A stretch of DNA of 30,000 nucleotides from Cryptococcus deneoformans JEC21 (Eukaryota > Basidiomycota > Tremellomycetes > Tremellales > Cryptococcaceae): contig NC_006684.1 in the NCBI RefSeq assembly GCF_000091045.1, forward strand, positions 292,501 to 322,500. The letters run 5' to 3'. A model generated the notes under the pieces. It had not been told where the DNA came from. It did no database searches and worked only from the letters and a program-made list of their open reading frames with translations. How positions within the stretch are numbered: the first letter of the stretch is position 1; each line of letters starts with the position of its first letter. A program made the position numbers and the translations under genes. This document shows, piece by piece, positions 1 through 8,585 of the stretch.

Positions 1-316
1 TTTTCGCCTCAGCCGATAAGGCAGCCTTTACTTGGGGAGAAAGATATCGAATAACGATGGAGTAGGCCCGGTGTTGGTTTTGAATTTTGGCATTGAGGGT
101 ATTGAGCTCATCAGTAGTGAGAACTCGAGGAGATTGGTTGGGGTCACCGGTAGGAACTGTGACAGGGATATGAAGAACAGGAGTTTCATGAAGAGTGGAC
201 ATAAGACGGAGTCCAAGGAGGTAGGCTTGGATATCGAAACTCCAATCACTATAGTTGTCTTCCCCCATAAGCGGAGAAATCTTGGCCGAGGCCGTTTCTT
301 CCTTGGGCTCAGACAT
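1..316 (-). CDS. Copia-type Gag, N-terminal part (runs off window)
   Basis: An open frame starts at ATG 316-314 and has no stop through position 1, giving 105 codons. It begins MSEPKEETASAKISPL and contains GEDNYSDWSFDIQAYLLGL. This W-containing helical start is typical of copia Gag proteins (UBN2/DUF4219-like), which package the element RNA into virus-like particles. The ATG sits 68 nt downstream of the primer-binding site, as expected for the first codon. The intact frame suggests a fairly young copy. Gag cleavage sites, the zinc knuckle and pol would lie outside the window. Confidence 0.75.
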   Translation of the reverse strand, partial: MSEPKEETASAKISPLMGEDNYSDWSFDIQAYLLGLRLMSTLHETPVLHIPVTVPTGDPNQSPRVLTTDELNTLNAKIQNQHRAYSIVIRYLSPQVKAALSAEAK

Positions 317-383
317 GGTATTGCTGCTCGAGAACTGGACGAATTTTTGTGCTGGTATGAAGTAATTCAGGGACGGGAGGCAA

Positions 384-394
384 GGCTCATAACC
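384..394 (-). other. Retrotransposon primer-binding site (half initiator tRNA-Met)
   Basis: The minus strand reads GGTTATGAGCC directly after the LTR end. The plus strand, GGCTCATAACC, matches the anticodon arm of eukaryotic initiator tRNA-Met around its CAU anticodon. Drosophila copia and Ty5/Tca-like elements prime reverse transcription from an initiator tRNA cut in the anticodon loop, which predicts this kind of site rather than one matching the tRNA 3' end. Adjacency to the LTR supports the call. Confidence 0.75.
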
Positions 395-581
395 TGTCGA
401 ACTGGTCTTTACTTAGCACCTTCGTACAAACAGTCTCGTAGAACAGTGTACTAGATAGTGATGAGAAAGACCAGAAAGTTACAAAAAAGGAATATTAATA
501 ATGGTATAGAGTCTGACCGAAAATAGACCACGTAGTCATCTATCTAATTAAGGAACTAGACTAGTGAACTCCGTCAATACA
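395..581 (-). repeat. 187-bp LTR of copia-type element
   Basis: On the minus strand the block begins TGTATTGACGG and ends GTTCGACA, so it has TGT...ACA ends, and it is followed without a gap by the primer-binding site. The outer edge at 581 is inferred from the TGT terminus and from the point where the older integrase relic begins. Only one LTR copy is visible, so the borders cannot be confirmed by comparing the pair. An LTR under 200 bp is short but within the copia range. Confidence 0.65.
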
Positions 582-1211
582 ATGGGATGTCGAATATCTT
601 GTGAGTGGCAGAATTGCGGTTAAGCAGAGACCACCAAAAGCGATGGATAATAGGCCGAGCGTGCGTGTAGATATGCTCGTTGCCGACAACAACACCGAGG
701 GAGTAACACATTCCAGCTTCCGAGTGCTGGAGGGGCCCGTTTATATCAGTGTGGACCGACTCTCCAGCAGGGCCACCCCGAGGACTTGGATTGGACTTAG
801 CTTCGGAAGTCCCTTTCGCTTCCATGCAATCTTTGCAATCCTCAGTCTTAAAAACATCTTTGCGCAATCCATCTAGATCGACGTCTCCTAACAGGCCATT
901 CTTGGCCAAGTGCATAATTGCAGAAGGAGGTAAGTGTCCTATATTGCGATGGAGGTCGCGCATTGAGGAATTTGACGCCATTGTAGGGGCGACAATATTC
1001 ATTGGCGGAGATAATGATAGGTCTCTTTCCTCTCCCTTTTATGTTTTTGGGTTCTCGGAGGGCTTATTGGGTTGGCCACACTAGCGTCTCTTTGTGAGCG
1101 AGATTTGCTGTTAAGGGAATTCGTAGTAACGCCCTCACCGTTGTCCCCCATCGTGGTACTAACCGAGCGCTCTTCAGCTTGACTTCCTGGATCGGACGAG
1201 GCAGGGTGCTG
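582..1211 (-). pseudogene. Relic of copia polyprotein (GAG-pre-integrase region)
   Basis: The frame from 1002 down to the LTR border encodes LHRNIGHLPPSAIMHLAKNG, then CKDC and VHTDINGPL. These are the H-H-C-C zinc-binding region of copia integrase and the first catalytic Asp region of the integrase core. Upstream, another frame is open from about 1211 to a TGA at 999-1001 and is rich in Ser, Lys and Arg, like a Gag/protease linker. The two frames meet as ATGA, so a frameshift or natural recoding separates them. The core is then cut off by the LTR at 581, so the piece cannot make integrase. Confidence 0.65.
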
Positions 1212-1976
1212 TAAGAAGACTATGGAAAAAGATAAGATTAGAACACTAACTTCCCTACTTGTCTTGTCCTACCATATCTTGTTTCCTTTCTAAGACCAGT
1301 TGAAAGACGAAAGGGAACGTAAAAACCCGCTTGATAAGCTAGCCGCTTGGCTCAAGCGCCGCTTCCAATGAGTACATTTTTTGGTGTGCGAGAGCCCCAC
1401 GTTCGTTTTTGTAGAGATACTGAGGGACGAGGATAGGAAGAAGACAAAGAGGATGAGAGAAAGACAGGGAAGTGGTTTGGGATACTGAAGAGAGAGAGGG
1501 CGGACGGAGAGACGAAGAGGAAGTGTTGAAGTGGAGGGTATCTGCCCTACGCGTCCCTATTCGGTGATAGCCCGGCATGCCTGTCTTTCTCTTTGTTCTT
1601 CGTACCTTTTCTATGCTCTTTTGTTCTTCGGCATTATTGCCCATATTCCTTGTTGTTCTTCGGCACGATGTATGCTCAGAGCTCTTGTAATATATATATC
1701 AAGATCCCATACACATGCATTATTTCTTTTCTTGATCATACGGTCGGATTCGCTCTCCTTTAGGACCGTGCAAAGAGGCGTTTGGGAAGAGAGGTCCGAG
1801 CAGAGAATGCAGGGAAAGTGTGGGAAAGATGAGTCAGCTCGTAGGGCTGGAAAATATAAGGAGTAGTTCTTCGAGTGGATAACATCCATACCTTGAAGAG
1901 AAGCGCATATAACTACTTGATAAACATGCATGTTTTAAGTAATAATGGTACAAATACTGACTGTCATCAAATGTCG
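1212..1976 (-). promoter_or_regulatory. Gene-free stretch with promoter/5'UTR-like sequence facing left
   Basis: No ORF here resembles a protein. On the minus strand a long pyrimidine tract (1530 to 1436) is followed by A-rich sequence and an ATG at 1377-1375, which opens only MYSLEAALEPSG before a stop at 1341-1339. Pyrimidine-rich leaders before a start codon are common in fungal genes. This may be the surviving upstream end of a minus-strand gene whose body was lost or displaced where the retroelements now sit. It also holds the 3' flank of the CSC1-like gene. Function is unproven. Confidence 0.3.
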
Positions 1977-4900
1977 TTAAATATCATCAGGAGGTGGGCC
2001 AGATATATGCACTTTCCCCTGCGCAGGATATTAGAAATGGGAAAACATAAGTGGCCAGCAGAACTTACTTTGATGTCAAGCCATGCCCCTCTACAGCTGG
2101 AGTGTATGCCATCTCCCTCATTCACTTGGAGCTCTGCCTCACATAGGCCCAACTCATCTTGTGGAAGCCATACAATTCGCTGTGGCTCCTTAGTTGCTGG
2201 GTGGAAGAACGCATTGGGGTCATTGCCATCATCAAGCTTCCTCATCAACACGCCTGGCCCGCCTGGTACAGCAAAATACTGCTCTTCACTTCCAGATGAT
2301 GGGGTAGTAGACACCGCTGCTGACGGTATTCTTGAAACAGGAGGGCCAGGAATAGTGGCCGCACACGGAGTGGGCTGTGATACCTCAGTTTGATGGTCTC
2401 TAGAAGTTGTTTGAACTCCCAGCTCTATATCATTTCCACCTGGCTCCGCTGCGAAATCGCGCTCAGCAAGTGTGGTTTCCTCTGAAGGTCTTTCGGTTCC
2501 CTGGCTTGAGAGTTTTCCACGGCTATTACTAAACCCTTTATGGCCTTTTAAAAGACCTTCTTTCACGCGACGATGGTGCAAGATTCTTGAAACAAGAGGT
2601 TCCCTTGATGTGCTCAGCTGCAAAGAGGTCTGCTCTTCTATGTGGGCTGATTCAGAGGCGGATTTCTCATCTAGTTTGTTATCGGGCATGCCGAAGCTGT
2701 ATCGAGCCAAAGAAAGAGGGAGAGATGATTTGAGGGGGCTGTAAGAGACGATGACTGTATACTGGATAGCAATCTGAAGCATACTGTAAGGTCTTTTTGT
2801 GACGATAAGCCAGAAACAATAACACTTACCGTAATCACAATCAACACAACCATCAAAGCTCCTTGTGCTACACATGTTGCTTTGCCCTGATCATTCCTAA
2901 CTAGGAAAAACATGGCGGCCATGCAAACCTCTTGGACATACAAGCCCACAAAAACATGAGTTATAGCTTTTGGGAAGAACATCCCGCCAGTATCTTGTGA
3001 GGGTGGTTGATCAATGACCCATATATACAGGTATTTGTAGACCAAGGTTGCAAACACGAAGAATGCTGCACTAAACCCATTGATGATTGGAGAGATGACA
3101 CAATAGGCGATCACTGCATCCAAAAATATCAGTTATACGAGTTCTGCTTTCGAACATGAGACAATATCGCTCACTGATGACTACATATACAGTGATTTTA
3201 GGAAATGTTTCCCCAAATTGCGGCCGGTTTAATCTGTATCTTGATGTAAATACAGAACGCCTAATGTGATGGTCAGTGAAAGCAACTTAAGGAGCGAAGT
3301 ACCTTACGGAGATCCACCAAGGAGAATGATCCTGACATAATACAAGAGCAAATTTACAACACGGAGTAAACTACCCATCGTCCCCGTAAACTGGGTAAGA
3401 ATGAGGGTGATGAAGAATGTCGAAGCTGTAGGCATCTGTGTAGCAAGGGTTGTTGCCGCTGATCCTGGATTATCTGCAAACTGTTGGATTGAACTGATCA
3501 ACCCCGAAGCAAGAGTTACAATGAAAAAGGTGTGCTATAAACAATTGTTAGAATTACAACCAAGTAATGTGCAGCAAACGTACAATAACAAGAAACAAGA
3601 AGTATCGAGTCATAAGGTTTATCTCGACTTCGGTCCTGCTTGGAAAACCCTCAAATGCCGCGAGCTCTACAGATGGAAAGCGTCATATTGTCAACGAAAG
3701 AATGTTAACGGCATCAACATATACAAACTTACGACGCAGGATGAATGGCACCAATTCCATCAAGAGCGCCAACAGTACAGGTGGCAAGATACCACTAATT
3801 ACACCTTGAAGCACCTTTTTCCCAAAGCTGGTACCATTGATCCATGCCAACCAGTGATACTTTTCCGTGAGGGTCGTAACATTGGATAGAGCACCAATGA
3901 ATGCAACTGTTTGTGGCTTAATCAATGATACATTGCCCGCAAGACTTCTGTCGGAACTTACCGGGGGTGGCCCATAGAAGGATCAGCCCAAACGTAGCGG
4001 CCCAGGATATAGCCTGCCTGACATTTCTCTCGTATTGATTAAGAGAGAGATTGCGCCAGATAACATTGGCAGGAGATTGCTCTATGTACCTGTTGTTCAT
4101 CGCATATCTGCAAAAACAGTGTCATTAGCTATTCCTTGACAGAACACAGAGATATGACTTGCGGTTGATTGTGGGCTAAACACTGAACTGCCATATGTGC
4201 TGCGATCTGCTGATTGAAATGGATAAACGCTGAATTCAAAGGAGGATACTTGTCTTGGTCCGAGCCCGGACTCTCAATATCCTTTTGCAGTTGCTCTCGA
4301 CTCCTAGCTAATTCTGCCGTGCAATACGCAATCTCCTTGCGGGCCCACTCGATTGTATCCACCTTCTGACCGATTCCCAAAAAGCCGAGCCCAAATGGAG
4401 CCCATTTTGGTTTAATGCGAAGAGTTGGTCTCTTGGATCGAGGGACCAATTGATCAGCCAGTCCGAGGTCAGAGGGCGATGTAAATACTTGCTGAGCACC
4501 ATGACCACTTTCAATATTGGATAGATCGACCGAGCCATCAACAGTTGCGGCCGTTTGGGTGGTGTTGTTATGGCACTCTGAGATCATTTGAGGATTAACT
4601 GGGCCACTGAGGGTTTCGGGGATGGGCTTTGATTTCTTCTCCAATTTCTCCGTCTTCTTTTCCCTGGAGACTTTATACTTCAAGGCATATTTTATGAGAC
4701 TGACCTGTGCAGACTCAAGCTTTTGCAAAGCGTAATTTCGGCGATCGTGAATGTTTGGCATCTCCTTCAGGTTCCTAATGTCACGGCAAAATCAATTTTG
4801 CTTTCGAGTCCCGAAGAAAAACGGTGTTCCCTTACCTGTTCAGCCATATCCTCTTAACTCCACCTGGCAGGTGGGAGAACAACTGTGCGAGCTTCTCTTC

Positions 4901-5729
4901 AGACAGTAAGTGCTTCGGAATGCCAGTCACAAGGACCGTGTTCGCTTGGGCGAGCCTCGAATGACTGGGATTTATTAGGTGACGTTGTCTGATTACAAGC
5001 CAATGCTTCATTTCCCCCCATAGTAGCCATATGATCCAAACTGCAAAGAATCAGCTTGAGCATGATGGAGATAGGAAACGTTGTTCACAATCGAAGATAT
5101 AGACCAGGACAAGGTGAGACCAGTATCTTGAAGTTTTGTCTGGCGATACATTTCCGAAGGTAAAACGATCCAAGCCTGACTTTCCCAGTACGTGAGAGTT
5201 GGCTGTGTCTACAGGAAGAAGGACAATCCAAGATAAAAGCCAGATCGGGATGGTAGCTTTGGCCATCATTATCAGGAACCTAACAAACACATATGGGTCC
5301 ACGCCATTTTTGTGTAGAATTTCTTGGGGGTCAGCTATCCTTGAGTTAGCACGCATTAAAGGATTGCCGACGAAGGTTATATATCAACTCACAGGTAATG
5401 ATTTGCCAAAGAGGATAGAATATATGTTTCCCTAAGGCTGGAGCCTGGGCATCCTTCGGAGGGATATACGTCCTCGGTTCATATCTATGATGGACCGGTC
5501 AGCCTATCCATAGGCTGATGGCACAAAACTCACATCGCTTTGAGCCATCTCCTAAGTCCAATAAATGCAGCCAATTCTCCCCCGGCTAAAGCAGAGTTTA
5601 CGATGAGAGATGTGACGAAGGACGAAGTCGAAGCTGATTGTGCAGCAGCAGCTGTGCTCCTAGTAAATCAGTTACTAATGAGATACCTCCTTATGAGACG
5701 TCTCCTGTACAGTGAAAGACTCACGACAT
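1977..5729 (-). CDS. CSC1/OSCA-type (DUF221) calcium-permeable stress-gated channel
   Basis: A multi-pass membrane protein of the CSC1/OSCA/TMEM63 family, whose studied members are cation channels gated by membrane tension or osmotic stress. Fourteen exons (5729-5725, 5659-5534, 5484-5393, 5334-5089, 5040-4836, 4774-4148, 4107-3962, 3906-3733, 3666-3584, 3534-3308, 3260-3175, 3113-2830, 2773-2069, 2018-1977) join in phase to 1015 residues. Visible parts are an N-terminal membrane segment (about 15-35), YEPRTYIPP, the NTVLVTGIPKHL strand opening the large cytosolic loop, SPANVIWRNLSL after the loop, PVAFIGALSN, the membrane core, and a C-terminal tail of about 230 residues ending HISGPPPDDI. 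The first coding exon is only ATGTC. A candidate CRE lies about 430 bp upstream. It is the only full-length classical family member here; the gene at 8586-12415 is more distant. Confidence 0.9.
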
Positions 5730-6436
5730 TGTGGCCGGCCTTCAACAAACTTTGTTAGGGCTTCCTCGAAATGTTACAATGACAATGACTGATTTCCCAA
5801 TTTCGATAATAGAAGGCGACTCCGTGTATAAGTTGGCGGCCCTTTCGATAGATACAGAACCAATGCGGTTTTGATTCGGCTATACTATAGGATTGCAGTG
5901 ACTGGAGGGAAGCTGTACTAGAATGTGCTGGATGACTGTTTACGAGGGAATTGTGAACCAGATTTCAGTTTGCTGGGTAAAATTTCACCGAATTGGGTAT
6001 AATGACTGCAGGGATGGAAGCTGAATGAGCGTGGATGTAATTTATGAGGACATGACTGCCTAATGCAAAAATCAATAATTATATAGCGTAAAGGGGTCAG
6101 GAACACTGGCAGCAAACACGCCAAACACGACAGGGCTTTGGATGATGGTCATCTACATCGATGACGTCATTACTTTTTACCGTGTCCCCAAAGCCCCTTC
6201 TCCCTCATTTACTCCACTGGTAGCAGATTGAACCATCCATTACAACAAGAAAAATTGCTTGTCTCACGCCCTCTGCAAACTGCACATGATACACCTCACC
6301 GCTAATCACAAAGCAAAGAACACAGACACCGCGCCATTGCACAAGGTCTTATAGACTATGACTGCTGCATGGATGAAATACTGGTGAACCTGTACTATGC
6401 GACTCCTAGCACTACGCCTGTGACGACCATTGAAGC
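5730..6436 (-). promoter_or_regulatory. Intergenic: CSC1-like gene promoter and KGD2 3' flank
   Basis: No gene is seen. The stretch separates two minus-strand genes in tandem, so it should hold the KGD2 terminator and the promoter of the CSC1-like channel. On the minus strand an AT-rich TATATAAT lies at 6085-6078, about 350 bp before the channel ATG, and the palindrome TGACGTCA lies at 6162-6169. Confidence 0.5.
6162..6169. promoter_or_regulatory. Perfect CRE palindrome TGACGTCA
   Basis: TGACGTCA is the full consensus for ATF/CREB-type bZIP factors such as fungal Atf1, which act in stress signalling. It lies 433 bp upstream of the ATG of the stress-gated channel gene and 267 bp beyond the KGD2 stop. 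A perfect 8-mer is expected by chance about once in 65 kb per strand. The regulatory role is inferred. Confidence 0.4.
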
Positions 6437-8292
6437 TTAGATAGGGGACGGAAGCAACATCCTCCTGGAGTCCTCAATGTATTCCTTGATACGAACTGGC
6501 ATGGGGTATCAGCACACGCGTCGGAAGCTATCCCATACGAGAATGCTCACCGAGGAAAGTGACGGCTTCCCGGCCGTCGAGTAATCGATGGTCATATGTA
6601 AGAGCAACAACCATGATAGGCCGGATAACGATTTGGCCATTCACCACCACAGGTTTCTCCTTGATAGTGTGCATACCAAGCACGGCAGCTTGAGGCAAGT
6701 TGATACTGAAGAAAGGAAGTCAGCCAAGTACTAGATAGCACCAAGTTGACTTACATGGGGGTACCGTAAAGAGAACCGAAGACGCCACCATTGGAGATGG
6801 TGAAAGTACCGCCGGACATGTCCTCGATGCTAAGCTTGTTGTCTCGAGCCTAGAAACAAATGAAAGCTCAGCGTTTATTTGTGCGACTCCGTCCCACTAG
6901 ACATACCTTCTTACCCAAATCAGCAATCGCCTTTTCAATCTCGACGAGACCCATGCTTTCCGCGTTCCTGACAATGGGAGTCACCAGACCCTTAGGAGTG
7001 GCAACGGCGACAGACAAGTCAACATAGTCCCTGTAAACGATGGAGTCGCCTTCAATGCTAGCATTGGCGGCGGGAATTTCCTTAAGGGCAAGACAAGAGG
7101 CCTTGGCAAAAGCAGACATGAAACCAAGCTTGACACCCTCGTTCTTCAGGACGCCATCCTTGTAAAGTTTTCGGAATTCCATAAGGGAAGACATGTCAAT
7201 TTCGTTGAAGGTAGTAAGGGAAGCGGCCGCATTTTGGGACGCCTTGAGACGTTGGGCAATAGTTTGTCGCATTCGGGACATCTTGACCTATGGATGAGAC
7301 GAAACAGGTCAGTTGTAGGCCTTTTCTTGAACAAGCAAAACTGACCCTGGTTTCATTCCTGCTTCCAACAGCCTTCTCAGGTTGAGGCTCCTGCTTAGGG
7401 GAAGGCTTCTCCTGTTTCTTTGGAGCAGGCTTTTCAGCCTCAGCCTTGTCCAACTTGGGCGCCTTTTCCTCATGCTTGGCGAGTGCCTCCTCACCGGCTC
7501 CCTTCTCCTTGCCAGCGGCAGGGGCCGCTTCGTCCTTGTTGCCTTCTTCAGCATTCTTAGGCTCAGACTTGGCTTGAGGCTTGGACTCTGAGGACTGAGC
7601 GCCACCCTCTCCCGGTTCAATCTTCAGAAGATCTTGGCCAACAGTGACAGTAGATTCCTCCTCGGCAAGGAGTTCAGTGATAGTACCGGAAACAGGAGCG
7701 TTGACTGAGACATCAATCTGAAGAAGATGACAAAGGTCAGCTTTGTTGTAAAATGCTTGTACATGGAAAGGCACATGTAAAACCCACCTTGTCGGTCTCA
7801 ATGGTAGCAATCTCCTCGTCTTGTTTGACAAAATCACCGACTTGCTTGCTCCATTGTTTCAGAGTGCCTTCCGTGATGGACTCAGCCTAATAAATATCAC
7901 GTGTCAGTCACAGTTCTCGCACGGTTGATAAGTCGCTGACCATCTGTGGAACCTTGACGGTCTCCGCTGAAGTTGGGATTTAGTCAAAGAAGACACTTGC
8001 GATGAGGAACGTACCGAGGAGGAGAGATGAAGAGTGGAAACTGGAACGGAAAACAATGTTGGCCCGAGGTTGAAGAGCAGTGCGAGAGCTAGGAAAGATT
8101 TTATATTAGCTAGGTCCTTTTTCTGTTTTGACCAATCCTTGGCGTCTACTTCAAAAGACGATAACAGCGATGTGTAAAGACGTACATCTGAGTTTTGGAG
8201 ACGTTCCTGGCAAGAGAGATGGACCGAAGACTTGATCGTCTAAGGGCGGCAGTGGAAGAGGAAGCGATGGCGCGGGAGGACGTCCTGATCAT
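6437..8292 (-). CDS. KGD2: Dihydrolipoyllysine succinyltransferase, E2 of 2-oxoglutarate dehydrogenase
   Basis: Transfers the succinyl group from the E1-bound intermediate to CoA through a swinging lipoyl arm; core of the mitochondrial 2-oxoglutarate dehydrogenase complex in the TCA cycle. Nine exons (8292-8186, 8088-8015, 7966-7941, 7886-7788, 7717-7346, 7287-6907, 6849-6755, 6705-6551, 6495-6437) give 455 residues. The start [13 protein letters not shown] is rich in Arg and Ser with no acidic residues, as in a mitochondrial presequence. The lipoyl domain carries ETDK with the modified Lys at 102. A Lys/Glu/Ala/Pro linker of about 90 residues follows, then the acyltransferase core from [13 protein letters not shown] to the catalytic HRLLDGREA (His424, Asp428). 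No E1/E3-binding domain is seen in the linker, which fits 2-oxoglutarate rather than pyruvate dehydrogenase E2. An upstream in-frame ATG exists, but the presequence favours 8292. Confidence 0.95.
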
Positions 8293-8451
8293 GGTGTATG
8301 CTGAAATATGCTGGGATACGATGGGCGATGGAAATAAAAGAAGTCGAGAAGGGAAAAGGAAGAGTGCTATAAACGTGAAGAAATGACGAAGGCCACTGGC
8401 AGTCGAAAGAAGCGGAGAGTAAAAGATCCCACGGAGACTTGACGGACGCCG

Positions 8452-8456
8452 CCAAT
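8452..8456 (-). promoter_or_regulatory. CCAAT box upstream of KGD2
   Basis: CCAAT, read on the plus strand inside GCCAATGA, lies 160 bp upstream of the KGD2 start. The CCAAT-binding HAP complex controls many fungal respiratory and TCA-cycle genes, so the site fits, but a 5-mer is frequent by chance. It lies in the 293-bp gap (8293-8585), which otherwise holds only the KGD2 promoter and the 3' flank of the next gene. Confidence 0.3.
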
Positions 8457-8585
8457 GACGCCTCGGACAATTCGCCGCCTTAAGCCGATCCCTCCCCTCC
8501 ACTTATTCCGCCTTCTATTTGTCCGTCCGCTATACGAAAAACATTAGGATTCATCATCAGCCTATACTATATCAGTATGTACCAT

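Larger units (their letters stand above)
1..1211 (-). mobile_element. Nested Ty1/copia-type LTR retrotransposon pieces
   Basis: Two retroelement fragments lie in the same minus-strand orientation. The left one (1-581) has an LTR, a primer-binding site and the first third or so of gag, and continues beyond the window. The right one (582-1211) is a piece of another copia polyprotein carrying the GAG-pre-integrase zinc-binding region. Pol material lies upstream of an LTR plus gag, so these cannot be one linear element; the simplest reading is a younger element inserted into an older relic. If so, the 5-bp target duplication should begin at 582 (atggg on the plus strand), but the other end is not in view. 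Confidence 0.8.

Noticed and set aside
384..394. Possible tRNA-Met gene because of an anticodon-arm match
   Set aside because: Only 11 bp match; there is no acceptor stem, D arm or T arm around it, and the position after an LTR explains it as a primer-binding site.
32..454. Plus-strand 140-codon ORF
   Set aside because: It is the shadow of the minus-strand gag frame and LTR; its sequence has no recognisable features.
1531..1931. ORFs of about 110 codons on both strands
   Set aside because: They overlap each other, have odd composition and no family features; they fall in a pyrimidine-rich, promoter-like stretch.
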